A stretch of DNA of 64,000 nucleotides, taken from positions 144,753,190 to 144,817,189 of the forward strand of contig NC_068939.1 in the NCBI RefSeq assembly GCF_016801865.2. Direction: 5' to 3'. Both the position numbers and the translations under genes were made by a program. Position 1 is the first letter of the stretch. Every line of letters begins with the position of its first letter. Below the pieces are notes generated by a model. The model was not told the origin of the DNA. It searched no databases and saw nothing but the letters and a program-made list of their open reading frames with translations. Below are positions 11,968-23,052 of the stretch, one piece after another. Source of the DNA: Culex pipiens pallens. Its lineage: Eukaryota; Arthropoda; Insecta; Diptera; Culicidae.

Positions 11968-12934
11968 CTAGGCCCGGATCGTCTTGACGCCCTTGATGAA
12001 CACGTGGTCCCCCGGGTTGGGCATGTACTCGTTGGTGTTGAGCTCGCCGGGCCCGTTGATCAGGGAGATCCTCGGTGGGGCAGCGAAGTAGGACAACATC
12101 GGGCTCGAGTACTGGCCAATCGGGTTGGTGTAAGCTGGTGCCGCGGCCGCCAGATGGTGATGGCTCTGGGACGGAACCGTTCCGTACTGGTGAACGGGCT
12201 GCTGCAGCGAAGAGGGCTGGAAGGGCACGAAGCTGGACTGGGTGGTGGCTGCGCTGGGCGTAGAGGTCGGCGAGGGTGGCGCCACGGCTCCGGCGTGGGA
12301 GTAGTGGGACAGGGTATGGGAATGGTGCTGGTGCGGCTGGTTGATTCCGACCGTCGGTTGTTGTACGTAGGACGGTTGGACGTACTGGGTGCCGTACGGG
12401 TTGTACATAACTGGACGCAACAGTTGGATGTACTGTAGGCCGCCGGTGGGTTGGCCCTGTGGGTTGATGTATTGCATGATGAGTGGGGATGCTGCTGGAA
12501 GGAGAGTGAAGATTTGTCAGCGATTATGTTGTGGATAATCCACGGTCTGAAATCCTACCTGGAGCAAGAACTTGGTTTCCGGTGGCATGTGGAGTGGCCA
12601 TAGCCATGTAGTACTGGTTCAGGTTCTGATTGGACGTAGTCGGCACGTATTGGCTGTTCAGCGGACCCGGCGTTACACTGTACGCTTGTCCAACATCAGA
12701 ACTCTTCGTTGGCAATCCAATGGGCTTCAGCGGGATTTGCTGCACCGAGGGAGCCACCTGATTCTGGAGCTTGCTCAACGTTTCACTGTCCGGAACCGAG
12801 ATCGAGTTGTAATTGCTTGGTCCATTCACCGGATGGCGCGCCTTCCGGGTGTCCGGCATAACCGGTTCGGGATCAGCCCGGACATGGCCCACAACGACCA
12901 CCAGACAGCCAATCATGCTCAACGTAAACTTCAT
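11968..12934 (-). CDS. secreted His/Pro/Tyr-rich protein, two exons
   Basis: Exon 1 runs 12934-12559 and exon 2 12494-11968, joined by a 64-bp GT-AG intron (12558-12495; acceptor TTCCAG) in phase 1. The product is about 300 residues. The start was chosen at the Met that opens MKFTLSMIGCLVVVVGHVRA, a clear signal peptide, rather than the Met 8 codons upstream. The mature part is low in charge and rich in Gln, Pro, Tyr, His, Ser and Ala, with a His-rich stretch (HQHHSH, SHHHLAAAA) and a C-terminal end NPGDHVFIKGVKTIRA. It has no Cys pairs, chitin-binding R&R domain or enzyme motif. Secretion and composition suggest an extracellular matrix, cuticle or eggshell protein; the exact function is unknown. 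A TATA box lies upstream at 13163-13170. Confidence 0.85.
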
Positions 12935-13162
12935 TTCACTCACAGCCACCAAAACCACAGCAACAAGTTCGTCGACTTGAATGAAAACTCTTCTCCAACT
13001 TATTCACGATCTGCTAGGCACCATCAACCGCGCACAATTTTCCTTATGATTATGCCACCTCAAAACACGTGCTGCACTTGCACTTGCCACTACTACTGCT
13101 TCTGCTTCTGCTGCTGCTGCTTTGTGATTGATAAATGAATGCAGTGCTGATATGTGCAAGGT

Positions 13163-13170
13163 CTTTTATA
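13163..13170 (-). promoter_or_regulatory. TATA box of the secreted His/Pro/Tyr-rich gene
   Basis: TATAAAAG on the minus strand, about 230 bp upstream of the start codon. A start site near 13136-13148 is plausible (ATATCAGC and TTCATT initiator-like motifs). The implied 5' UTR contains a CAG/AGC-rich tract at about 13086-13125 and a 7-codon upstream frame near 13024. Confidence 0.6.
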
Positions 13171-13867
13171 TTGCAGAGGGAAAAACTAAACCAAAACTTA
13201 TCATACCGTGCTCCGATATCCGCGCCACCAAGACCAAAAGGCACCCACCAAGAAAGTAGGGGCCCGTCTCCTCCATAGCCTTCAACTACCGGAGTAGGAA
13301 GTTGGTATCGCGCCACCACCGTCCAACAGCAAATCTCACCTTCGTCGGAGGATACTCGGCGAGTGAGATGCAGGGAAACCCGAGTCAGAAACTGTCCCAA
13401 AAATTGATCGAAACTTGCTCAAAAAGACTCATCAATTTAATTTAATTTTATGCAGTTGATAGACGACAATCCAAAGCAATGATTTTCCAAAGATTATATT
13501 ATATGAAGGTTTAAAAAAAACCTTCTTGTATGGACAGCTGCCAAAATTATATGCTTTGTTTTCTTTGGTAATAGAAAAAGTAGTTTCATCAAAATAAAAA
13601 TAAAAATATATAATCGCTGTCCAAAGTCTCAGTGGATTGCTCCTCTATAAAATGTTCATGCATGTAACTAGAAGAATGTATTTCCAAATTCACCATTGTT
13701 TTCTGTTTATTCCTATTTTCATGGTTGTTGCATAATTGGAAACTAGGCGTCATCCATAAAGTATGTCACGCTCTAGGGGGGGGGGAGGGGGGGGGGGTTT
13801 GAGCATGTGTGACATTGCGTGTTATAAGTATAGGAAAAACTAACTTAATCCACCTATGTGGTTGGAG
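13171..13867. other. intergenic; decayed repeat with long G runs
   Basis: 13740-13800 has the 'GTCATCCATAAAGTATGTCACGC' type of repeat end followed by a G-rich run (about 13776-13798, ten and nine consecutive G with single interruptions). This looks like a fragment of a common mosquito repeat. The rest shows nothing. Confidence 0.45.
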
Positions 13868-13929
13868 CCTTCCTCACTCATTACCAACAATGGCTGATTT
13901 GATGGGGTTGTACACAAATTTCATCTATT

Positions 13930-14760
13930 TTTTAGATCCGGAATAAAAAAGTACATAAATATCACTTAAGTGACCATATCTCGAGACAGGGTTGCCAGAT
14001 CTTCGATGTTTTGGACTCGTTGGAAAGGTCTTTTGATAACCTAACCAACGATGGGTCGGATGGTGGAGCCGGACATAGTTTACTTACATTTAAATGAGAT
14101 CCGGCTCCAAAAAAATACATAAATATCACTTAAGTGACCATATCTCGAGACAGGGTTGCCAGATCTTCAATGTTTTAGGCTCGTTGGAAAGGTCTTTTCA
14201 TAACCTAACCAACGATGGGTCGGATGATGGATCTGGACATAGTTTATATACATTTAAGTGAGATGGGGCATCCAAAAAGTACATAAATATCACTTAAGTG
14301 GACATGTCACGATACAGGGTTGCCAGATCTTCAATGTTTTGAACTCGTTGGAAAGGTCTTTTGATAACCTAACCAACGATGGGTCGGATGGTGGATCCGG
14401 ACATAGTTTACAAACATTTAAGTGAGATCCGGCTACAAAAAAGTACATAAATATCACTTAAGTGACCATATCTCGAGACAGGGCTGCCAGATCTCAAAGT
14501 TTTGAACTCGTTGGAAAGGTTTTTTGATAACCTAACCAACGATGGGTCGGATGGTGGATCCGGACATAGTTTACATGCATTTAAGTGAGATCCGGCTTCC
14601 AAAAAGTACATAAATATCACTTAAATGGCCATATCTCGAGACAGGGTTGCCAGATCTCAAAGTTTTGATCTCGTTGGAAAGGTTTTTTGATAACCTAACC
14701 AACGATGGGTCGGATGGTGGATCCGGGCATAGTTTACATACATTAAAGTGAGATCCGGAT
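13930..14760 (+). repeat. about five tandem units of 164 bp
   Basis: The marker TACATAAATATCACTTAA recurs at 13952, 14116, 14280, 14444 and 14607, so the period is 164, 164, 164 and 163 bp. Each unit also carries 'CTAACCAACGATGGGTCGGA' and 'GACAGGG..TGCCAGATCT'. Units differ from each other by a modest number of substitutions. Confidence 0.95.
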
Positions 14761-14924
14761 ATATGTGAAAACACATTTTTATACATAACTTTTGAACTAC
14801 TTATCGAAACTTCAATCTGTATAAAACTCGATCTATGAGACCCTAAACCAAGTCGAATGCAACAGGTTCAGGTCAAATCGGTTCAGCCAGTGTCGAGAAA
14901 CATGAGCTAGTTTGTTGGTCACAT

Positions 14925-14980
14925 ACATACATACACACACACATACACACACACATACACACACACATACACACAGACAT
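14925..14980. repeat. CA/TACA microsatellite
   Basis: Alternating ACATAC and ACACACAC runs inside the element described at 13868-15096. Confidence 0.9.
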
Positions 14981-15096
14981 TTGTTCAGTTTTTGATTCTG
15001 AGTCGATATGTATACATGAAGGTGGGTCTACGACGTTTTTATACAAAGTTCATTTTTAGAGCAGGATTATAGCCTTACCTCAGTGAGGAAGGCAAA

Positions 15097-15480
15097 AAGT
15101 TGAAATTTTGAAAGTTGATTTTTTTAATTATCTGATATACCTTCTTAAGGACTTTGTTTAAAATGGTTAGAACTATTGGATAATTTTGACCAATTTCGTC
15201 AGGGTCATTATTTTGGCCATAAAATGTGGTCCTTAAGCTAAAATTATTGTAAAAAGTTGAAATTTTGAAAGCTGATTTTTTTTTAATTATTTGATATACC
15301 TCCTAAGGGACTTTGCTAAAATTGGCTAGAACTATGAAATAATTTTGACCAATTTCATCGGGGTCATTTATTTCACCATGAAATGGGGTTTCAAGCTAAA
15401 ATTAATTCGATAAAATTAACTTTTGAGAGTTCATTTTTTTTTTATTTTGTTCTATTCCCTAACGGAATTAATTTATTTAT
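15097..15480 (+). repeat. tandem repeat, period about 157 bp
   Basis: The block 'AGTTGAAATTTTGAAAG' occurs at about 15099 and again at about 15256, each followed by TGATTTTTTT, a GATATACCT block, 'ATAATTTTGACCAATTTC' and GGGTCATT. A third, degenerate start (TTAACTTTTGAGAGTTCATTTT) lies near 15415. Two full diverged units and part of a third; non-coding. Confidence 0.8.
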
Positions 15481-15654
15481 TGAGAATTTTTGAAGTGTGA
15501 ATAACAAAAACTGAAGTCGTCGTTGACGTCATATCCTGCATCCAGAGTCGGAGTTGTCTTCAAAGTATGGATTCAAAGTCGCTTGGAGGTACCCGACTCT
15601 GCAGCCCTGACTAGTACAGAAGAGTGATGGCAAATGGCAAATACACCAAAAACA

Positions 15655-15945
15655 AAAACTTTTTTTGTTATGGAGACATACAAGTTCAATAACATTTTTT
15701 GTTATTATGCTGCTCCACCTCTCCACACAAAATAACAAATCTTGTTATTCCTTCATGATTCCTTCTGTGTTATTGGTTTGTTATTGCAATAACAACATAA
15801 CAACAGTTTAAGTTATTCTTCGAACAAATCTTTGTCATTGATTTTTGTTGTTTTAACAACTAATCCGATCAACCCAATAACATATTTCGATTTTCTCACA
15901 ATATCAAAAACTGACCTTCACAAGTTGTTTCCGTCTGCTCGGGAT
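15655..15945. mobile_element. ATAACA-rich MITE, partial copy
   Basis: Dense GTTATT/AATAACA words, the conserved centre 'AGTTATTCTTCGAACAAATC' (15813) and right end CCGTCTGCTCGGG (about 15930-15942). The same family is present at 39892-40337, which has both ends. The left end is not clear here. Confidence 0.7.
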
Positions 15946-17095
15946 CACCTTCGTCAAAAAAGACACTGCATATACCAGCTTGACATTTCGGTCAAGTAGA
16001 TTTCCCATACCGATGGGCTACATGTTCCAGGGTGTAATATTACATAGAATTTCATAAAATAATGCAAATTTTAGTTTTTCACGCAGCTGGACTACTACCT
16101 TTTTTGCTGTGTAATCACAGGAGAGGGTACCGTTACACAATTGCTAAAAAAAATAATTAAAATCTACCTTAGTGAAAATTCATAAAACAGATAAATCGGA
16201 TAGTGGGCTCCGCAAATTCAAGAAACAAAATCAACCAACCAACAAATTTTCTCATCAACTTCAGCTCGGGACACGGTTTCAAGTGTGTGGGATATATCAA
16301 CAACGCGCGGAGACCCACAAACCATCGAGACGGCAGCATCCCTTCCCTCTCGAAGGTGCACTAGGAAGCAAAACTTCCTCGTTAACCATCTCGCAGGCCA
16401 ACTCCGGGCGGCTACCGTTTGTCGTCGCCGCACGGGCTACCTGCCAGCAATCTGATAATTTATGTCATATCAATTATCGCGGACGAGAGCTGCGGACTCA
16501 CACCGAACTGGATTCCTTATCAACACTGGGCACTGCGCCTGTAAAATTCAGCGGAACGAGGCGTGAGCTGGGCAGATAATATGCAAATACCTAAAGTTGT
16601 GAATGAAATCAAGAGCCTGGGTCCATCTCCGGTGCGAGCCATTTGATACGCTGCTGCATGGTGGTAAGCGTACCCGACAGCGAATGATAAAGTTTCAAGT
16701 TCACTATCCTGCCGGTCAACTGTGAAATCCATGCAAAGTGGCTTGCAACGGCAACGGCTGCTTTATGCTTCTGTACGGCAGAAAGAGAGAGTGAGTGGAG
16801 TGTATGTTGCAATGATTTGCCACCGAAGGGAAGTTCCAATTTGAATTATCAACAAACAGATAGTTCAATTAAATCGTGAACGTGGGACTTGATTGACTCG
16901 TTGGATTATTCCAATTGATTGGACGACCACAATTGGCTTATGGGGGAATGGCTAATCAGTTGCTTGAGGCTTTTACGTTGAGTTTGCAGGCATACCTGGT
17001 TTTATTGATTTTTTGTTCGTAGAAATTGTATTTCTTTGCAAACAGTTTGCTATCCATGATTTGCTGATGATTCTACTTTTTTCGCACAAACCACC
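15946..17095. other. intergenic, no supported gene
   Basis: 16250-16840 is relatively GC-rich and holds overlapping open frames on both strands (16172-16579 plus; 16520-16839 minus), but none has a recognisable domain or convincing splice sites. It may be regulatory or contain unrecognised exons. Confidence 0.4.
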
Positions 17096-17700
17096 AACTT
17101 ATTTGAGTCATTCTCAACCAACTCACACAGCAGTTGCCCGACCCCTCTACGAAACTTTGTACATTTGTCATGAGTCTGAGGTCCGTTTTTTGATATCTCG
17201 TGACGGAGGGGCGGTACGACCCCCTTCATTTTTGTACATGCAAATAGACGTGTTTTTCAATAATGTACAGCCTCACGGAGAAAAAAGAGTTCCCAAAATC
17301 GTGAACAAGCGTTCATGAAAATGAGAACCACGAACAAAGTGTTCAAATTTCATGGTACGTTTTTCAAAATCGTATCATGGAATTTGAACACTTTGTTCGA
17401 GGTTCCCATTTTCATGAACGCTTGTTCACGATTTTAAGAACTCTTTTTTCTCCGTGCTGAAAGTGTGATGATTTGGAAATTTGACGCCAAAAGGATTTTT
17501 ACGTAAAATTGAACGCCCGACTTGATGGCGTACTCAAAATTCTACAAAAACTTTTTTTAATCTAAAAAAAAAACAAAAAAGCATCTGTAATTATTTTAGA
17601 ACATGTCATTTTTAGGGAAATTTAATGTACTTTTTGAATCTACATTAACCCAGAAGTATCACTTAGAACAAAATTTTTCCTTTTTAAATTTTTTGTATCT
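17096..17700 (+). mobile_element. partial family B foldback, interrupted
   Basis: Matches the left arm of the element at 1888-3632: 'CCAACTCACACAGCAGTTGCC' (17118), 'TTTTTTGATATCTCGTGACGG' (17187), then after the nested element the GATGGCGTACTCA block (17524) and 'GAAATTTAATGTACTTTT' (17616). Only one arm is present. It is split at 17274-17456 by a smaller element. Confidence 0.8.
17274..17456. mobile_element. 183-bp palindromic MITE nested in a foldback arm
   Basis: A near-perfect inverted repeat: it starts CACGGAGAAAAAAGAGTTC and ends GAACTCTTTTTTCTCCGTG, with almost the whole length able to fold back. Flanked by a duplicated CT (17272-17273 and 17457-17458); the uninterrupted family member near 2085 reads CAGCCTGAAAC at this point, confirming insertion. 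Its end CACGGAG equals that of the 2.4-kb element at 6189-8591. Confidence 0.9.
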
Positions 17701-18299
17701 TTTTCATGAGCTACTAAGCACCATACTCTCTTGGGAATACGGGTCTGGTTTTTATAAAACGTTTAACGTGGATTTTTTAGATAACAAAATAAAATGGTTT
17801 CCCATACAAAATTCCATGGAAAATCGAATCGTATTGCGCTAAGTGAAGACTAAACCAATGGTCAGTTTTTTTAGGGTCCTAAAAATATGGTGTCTTGAGG
17901 AATTTAATGAAGATTCTACATCTGAGAAATGGTAAGAATCTGAGAACTATGGCGCCCTCAACAGATAAAAAAAAGTAAAACTGTTGCTTTTCTCCATACA
18001 TTTTGACGATTTTTCCCATACAAACTTCAAGCGATTAGAGGGAGGGATTCCCGTGGTCAGAATGAGCTCAAATTTGGAATTTAACCAATCTTTAATTTCA
18101 AAGGGGTAGCCTCGAGAAAGACCGGATTTGATCCACCTTATTGAACAAAAATTATAAGTTTTGCATTAAAGTTTCTTCCAAGTCAATATTTTCCTGCTTC
18201 AAGATCTTATTATACATTTCAATAAATAAATTCATAAATTATAACTTAATTGTCAGTAAAATATTTCAAAATAAATGCAATGCATCAACGATTTCAATT
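17701..18299. other. intergenic, probably decayed repeat
   Basis: No gene. Sequence character is like the surrounding foldbacks. Confidence 0.3.
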
Positions 18300-18668
18300 A
18301 AGAGGCAGTATTTGTGAATTCTGCTCGATTTGTTCTAGAGGTCGTATCGAAGTGCTCTGATTTGGATGAAACTTTCAGCGTTTGTTTGTCTATACACGTC
18401 AAATACTGTGTCAAGTAATTTTAAACAGTAATTTGCAAAAGCTATGAGACCTTTCGAATGCAAATAAGAGAGTTGGAATTGATGTAGCTTTACGGAAATG
18501 CGAGCAATTTTAAGCTTTTTTAAGTTTTTTGGACCTCAAACTTCGAGCCCGTTTTACTTCATTTCCCTTTGTCGTAGAGGGCTCAAATTCGGCATGAGTT
18601 CATCTCATGTATAGACAAACAAATGCTGAAAGTTTCATCCAAATCGGAGCACCTCGATACGACCTGTT
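18300..18668. mobile_element. short foldback, family C
   Basis: The left arm with 'TTTGGATGAAACTTTCAGCG' (18361) and 'GTTTGTTTGTCTATACA' pairs with the inverted 'TGTATAGACAAACAAATGCTG' (18608) and 'AAGTTTCATCCAAATCGGAG' (18633). The same family forms the larger foldback at about 43595-45010. The right outer end is cut short where the next element begins near 18670. Confidence 0.75.
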
Positions 18669-18675
18669 ACACATT

Positions 18676-19828
18676 GCACAGTGGTCCGAAACCGAAATCT
18701 AGCGTGACAAAATTGATACCGGCCACACGTTAAGATTTAGAGCTTTGGTGTCTTCGGGACAAATGATCAGGGTCAATAGGGGCATCTTTTGGTATGGTGG
18801 ACATTAGGGTGGTCCAAATTTTAGGGTGGTTCAGAATTTTTATTTTGACGGGATGACGAGATAGCGCTTTGGTGTCTTCAGAAAAATTGTAGGGAACACC
18901 AATCTGAGCAACTTTGCTGAAGAGCACAAAGCTCTATCTTCAAACGGGAAGTATCTAGAGCCATTTTTGTAATTTAGGTTGAAGTGTTTATGAAAAAATG
19001 AGTTTTTTGAATTTATCAACTCAGGCTTGTGTCGTAGCGAGTTGGTGTCTTGTAGACATTTGTAAAGCTTATTAAAACACACATTTATCTTCCAAGAGAG
19101 CAAAAATCGGACCTTTAAAACGAAAGTTATAGCCAAAATACGACGAAAAAGACGCCATTTTGAAATGTGAATAACTCGAAAAAGTGGTGGAGTTTGACTT
19201 TGCTCTTAGAAGCATCTGAAAGTTCACATTTTAGATTACATTTGCTGAAAATATCTCGGGGGTCTTTTTTGTTTAACTTATTTAATCTCTATTTGAAAAT
19301 GAGCATTTTTTAATCGTTTTTTGCCCATAACTTTTGATAGAACTGACCAACATTCATTTTTCAAGAATAAAAATGTTCATTTTGACAAGCTCTACAATTG
19401 TTTAGAAGGGCTCAAAAATGTACAAAATGATCTAGTGGTTGTAAAAGAAGAAACAAGTTTTGGCTGAAATATTTCAGCAATCAAAAAAATAATTAAATTT
19501 ATTTATTTATTTAAAAGTTCCGATTTTTGCTCTCTTGGAAGATAAATGTGTGTTTTGATAAGCTTTACAAATGTCTAGAAGACACCAACTCGCTACGACA
19601 CAAGCCTGAGTTGATAAAATCAAAAAACTCATTTTTCATAACCACTTCAACCTAAATTACAAAAATGGCTCTAGAAACTTCCCGTTTGAAGATAGAGCTT
19701 TGTGCTCTTCAGCAAAGTTGCTCAGATTGGTGTTCCCTACAACTTTTCTGAAGACACCAAAGCGCTATCTCGTCATCCCGTCAAAATAAAAATTCTGAAC
19801 CACCCTAAAATTTGGACCACCCCACTGT
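18676..19828. mobile_element. foldback, family D, copy 1
   Basis: Arms begin CACAGTGGTCCGAAACCG-like and end ...TTTGGACCACCCCACTGTG. Inner pairs include 'GATGACGAGATAGCGCTTTGG' (18850) with its complement (about 19757) and 'ATCTTCCAAGAGAGCAAAAAT' (19088) with its complement (about 19527). Non-coding. The right arm lacks the outer block present in copy 2, so the arms are unequal. Confidence 0.8.
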
Positions 19829-21462
19829 GCAGTGGTCCGAAACCGAAATCTAGCGTGACAAAATTGATACCGGCCACACGTTAAGATTTAGAGCTTTGGT
19901 GTCTTCGGGACAAATGATCAGGGTCAATAGGGGCATCTTTTGGTGTGGTGGACATTAGGGTGGTCCAAATATTAGGGTGGTTCAGAATTTTTATTTTGGC
20001 GGGATGACGAGATAGCGCTTTGGTGTCTTCAGAAAAATTGTAGGGAACACCATTCTGAGCAACTTTGCTGAAGGGCACAAAGCTCTATCTTCAAACGGGA
20101 AGTTTCTAGAGCCATTTTTGTAATTTAGGTTGAGGTGTTTATGAAAAAATGATTTTTTTGAATTTATCAACTCAGGCTTATGTCGTAGCGAGTTGGTGTC
20201 TTCTAGACATTTGAAGAGCTAATCAAAACACACATTTATCTTCCATGAGAGCGAAAATCGGACCTTTTAAACGAAAGTTATAGCCAAAATACGACGAAAA
20301 AGACGCCATTTTGAAATGTGAATAACTCGAAAAGGTGGTGGAGTTTGACCTCGCTCTTAAAAGCATCTGAAAGTACACATTCTAGAGTACATTTGCTGAA
20401 AATATCTCGGAGGTCTTTTTTGTTTAACTCATTTAATCTCAATTTGAAAATGAGCATTTTTAAATCGTTTTTTGCCCATAACTTTTGATAGAATTGACCA
20501 AAATTCGATTTCCATGAACAAAAATGTTCATTTTGACAAGCTCTACAATTGTCTAGAAGCTCAAAAATGTATAAAATGATCTAGTGGTTGCAAAGTTGAA
20601 ACAATATTTAAGCTGAAATATTTCAGAAATCAACAAAATAAATAAATAAATATAGGAAACATTTCAGCTAAAACTTGTTTTTTCTTTTACAACCACTAGA
20701 TCATTTTGTACATTTTTGAGCCCTTCTAGACAATTGTAGAGCTTGTCAAAATGAACATTTTTGTTCATGGAAATCGAATTTTGGTCAATTCTATCAAAAG
20801 TTATGGGCAAAAAACGATTTAAAAATGCTCATTTTCAAATTAAGATTAAATGAGTTAAACAAAAAAGAACTCCGAGGTATTTTCAGCAAATGTACTCTAG
20901 AATGTGTACTTTCAGATGCTTTTAAGAGCGAGGTCAAACTCCACCACCTTTTCGAGTTATTCACATTTCAAAATGGCGTCTTTTTCGTCGTATTTTGGCT
21001 ATAACTTTCGTTTAAAAGGTCCGATTTTCGCTCTCATGGAAGATAAATGTGTGTTTTGATTAGCTCTTCAAATGTCTAGAAGACACCAACTCGCTACGAC
21101 ATAAGCCTGAGTTGATAAATTCAAAAAAATCATTTTTTCATAAACACCTCAACCTAAATTACAAAAATGGCTCTAGAAACTTCCCGTTTGAAGATAGAGC
21201 TTTGTGCCCTTCAGCAAAGTTGCTCAGAATGGTGTTCCCTACAATTTTTCTGAAGACACCAAAGCGCTATCTCGTCATCCCGCCAAAATAAAAATTCTGA
21301 ACCACCCTAATATTTGGACCACCCTAATGTCCACCACACCAAAAGATGCCCCTATTGACCCTGATCATTTGTCCCGAAGACACCAAAGCTCTAAATCTTA
21401 ACGTGTGGCCGCTATCAATTTTGTCACGCTAGATTTCGGTTTCGGACCACTGTGCACTGTGC
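19822..21462. mobile_element. foldback, family D, copy 2
   Basis: Starts CACTGTGCAGTGGTCCGAAA (19824) and ends TTTCGGACCACTGTGCACTG (21437-21456). The arms are long and closely matched (for example 'TAGGGGCATCTTTTGGTGTGG' near 19929 against its complement near 21335), and meet at an AT-rich centre near 20640. The open frames 19881-20078 (-) and 21204-21401 (+) are the same sequence read from the two arms, not genes. It abuts copy 1 directly. Confidence 0.85.
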
Positions 21463-22187
21463 ATTGGTGAAAAACACGCTCTTAAGATTTTTCATAACAG
21501 TAAAATTGAGTACTAAAGCCCTGTCAATTTTGATGTACAACGGTAAAAAACATAATCAAAAACCATTTCTAATCACTTTTTTTCATTTTAATGCAAAATT
21601 TTTATTTGTCAAGACAACATTTTTTCGATGGATCAACTATGGCCCCCTTGGAACGAGCTGTCAATTAGGAGCTTTTCTGTCAAGAAGGACCGCGAGGATA
21701 ATTTTCCAAAATTGATTTAAAAATCCATTTTAAACTCTTTGTGGTCGTACATCATTGTACTCACAAAAATAAGCTTTATCGCTGTAAACAATAATATCAG
21801 CAATCTAAGCTTCATTTTAGGACCCAATGATTGAAAGCATCTCAGTATAATAAATTATCAACAGTTGAATAACAGAGATGGCTCTGGTTAAATTATGGTA
21901 AAACCATCTTCCAAAAATCCTCTCAAGTGGTAGATCGGGGTTCAACCGGTGATCGATAGCTTAGTAAAGGGAAGGTAGTGTATTGTCACAAACTGGACCT
22001 TATCAAGAAACCTTAGGAAGACAACCTATGGAATGTTAACATTAACCATAACATGTTAACATTAAGTTGATTAATAAACTGTCACTGAATCCGCTTTGTA
22101 AATGCCGGCCCCGATACTCTTCACGGGTGTTCAAAAGGAAGAGGGAAAGATTTATTTTTACTTATTCAAAAAAAAATGTAAACCATC
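21463..22187. other. intergenic, no supported gene
   Basis: AT-rich with no open frame of coding character. It ends at the left target duplication of the next retroposon. Confidence 0.4.
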
Positions 22188-22209
22188 ATCCCCTCCCTCA
22201 TATTATAAG
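22188..22209. repeat. left 22-bp target-site duplication
   Basis: Begins ATCCCCTCCCTC and is repeated exactly at 23031-23052. Confidence 0.92.
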
Positions 22210-23030
22210 CTTCGCTTCGCTTCGCTAGGAGACGGTGATTTTAGCGGATTGCAGACTGGATTTTCGCCATGTAATGTGATGATTGTCTGAGCCCAAGTTG
22301 CCTAGGAATCGATAATTGGGAATAGAACCAATTCCACCTGAACCAGATTCTCACCACCATGGTAGCCGTCCATTGCCGGCCGCTCCCATCTCCACCGCGC
22401 ACCAGGGACAAGGAAAGGGAATTGGAAGACGGGAAGTGTTGATGCTCCACTTTTTTAAGAGTATTAAGGGAAAATCTCCACGGTATCTTCAAGTAAGTTT
22501 CGCTTGGAGTTGGACGGTTTTTGGGAAGGTGAATGGTCTGAGGAGCCACCCTAGGCGAGTGGTAACGACCTTTGGCATTGTTGTTCGAATTCTTCGTGTG
22601 TTCTCATTTCTAATGGGAATGCTTTCAATTCTTCTCATCTCTTATTGGATGAATTCTATCAGTCGCCCAGGCTATTTATAGCGAGGTATTTTTAGTTTCA
22701 ATTTCAACTGCGCTTGCACAATCTTGCATGCAATCTTGTTTGAGTTCTGATGTTCAACTTGCATTCAATGTGATTCTAAGGCCGATTCTTGGATTCAACT
22801 ATACCAGTCTAATTCCTCCTCAAGCTACCAATGCTCCACGGTTAAGTGGAAAGCATTTTGCTTGCCAATCCTAAGGACAGGGGATCGAACCCCGCCGTGA
22901 GCTTGTAGTTTTTTCATTAATTCCAAATTCAATGAGTCCAGAACTTTCTCGTTGGGAGCAGATGGGTATCGAACCCAGAACCATTCGCTTATAAAGCGAA
23001 CATCGTAACCATTCAGCCACGACCGCTCCC
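22210..23030 (-). mobile_element. 821-bp tRNA-headed retroposon (SINE-like), minus strand
   Basis: Bounded by exact 22-bp direct repeats. On the minus strand the first base after the duplication is the first base of a tRNA-like sequence (23030-22955), and the last bases form a short tail of GCGAA repeats (22227-22210). A second B-box-like GGGGTTCGATCCCC lies at about 22890-22877. The body is about 650 bp with no reverse transcriptase; overlapping open frames at 22241-22681 have no recognised domain. Pol III head, simple tail and long duplication are SINE features, but the length is above the usual 100-500 bp. Confidence 0.82.
22955..23030 (-). repeat. tRNA-like head of the retroposon
   Basis: A near-complete cloverleaf on the minus strand: acceptor arm GGGAGCG with TGCTCCC, A box TGGCTGAATGG, an anticodon arm TTCGC/GCGAA with loop TTTATAA (would-be anticodon TAT), and B box GGTTCGATACC. 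It is so well kept that a tRNA finder may call a tRNA gene, but its position at the exact end of a duplicated insertion shows it is the promoter of a SINE. Confidence 0.75.
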
Positions 23031-23052
23031 ATCCCCTCCCTCATATTATAAG
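23031..23052. repeat. right 22-bp target-site duplication
   Basis: Exact repeat of 22188-22209. Confidence 0.92.

Larger units (their letters stand above)
13868..15096 (+). mobile_element. repeat element with inverted ends and internal tandem units
   Basis: The left edge contains CCTTCCTCACT (about 13869) and the right edge AGTGAGGAAGGC (about 15081-15093), an inverted pair. The inside holds the 164-bp tandem units (13930-14760), then a unique part, a CA/TACA microsatellite (14925-14980) and the conserved right part (GATTCTGAGTCGATATGTAT). No protein is encoded. A diverged partial copy of its right part is at 10733-10990. Confidence 0.7.
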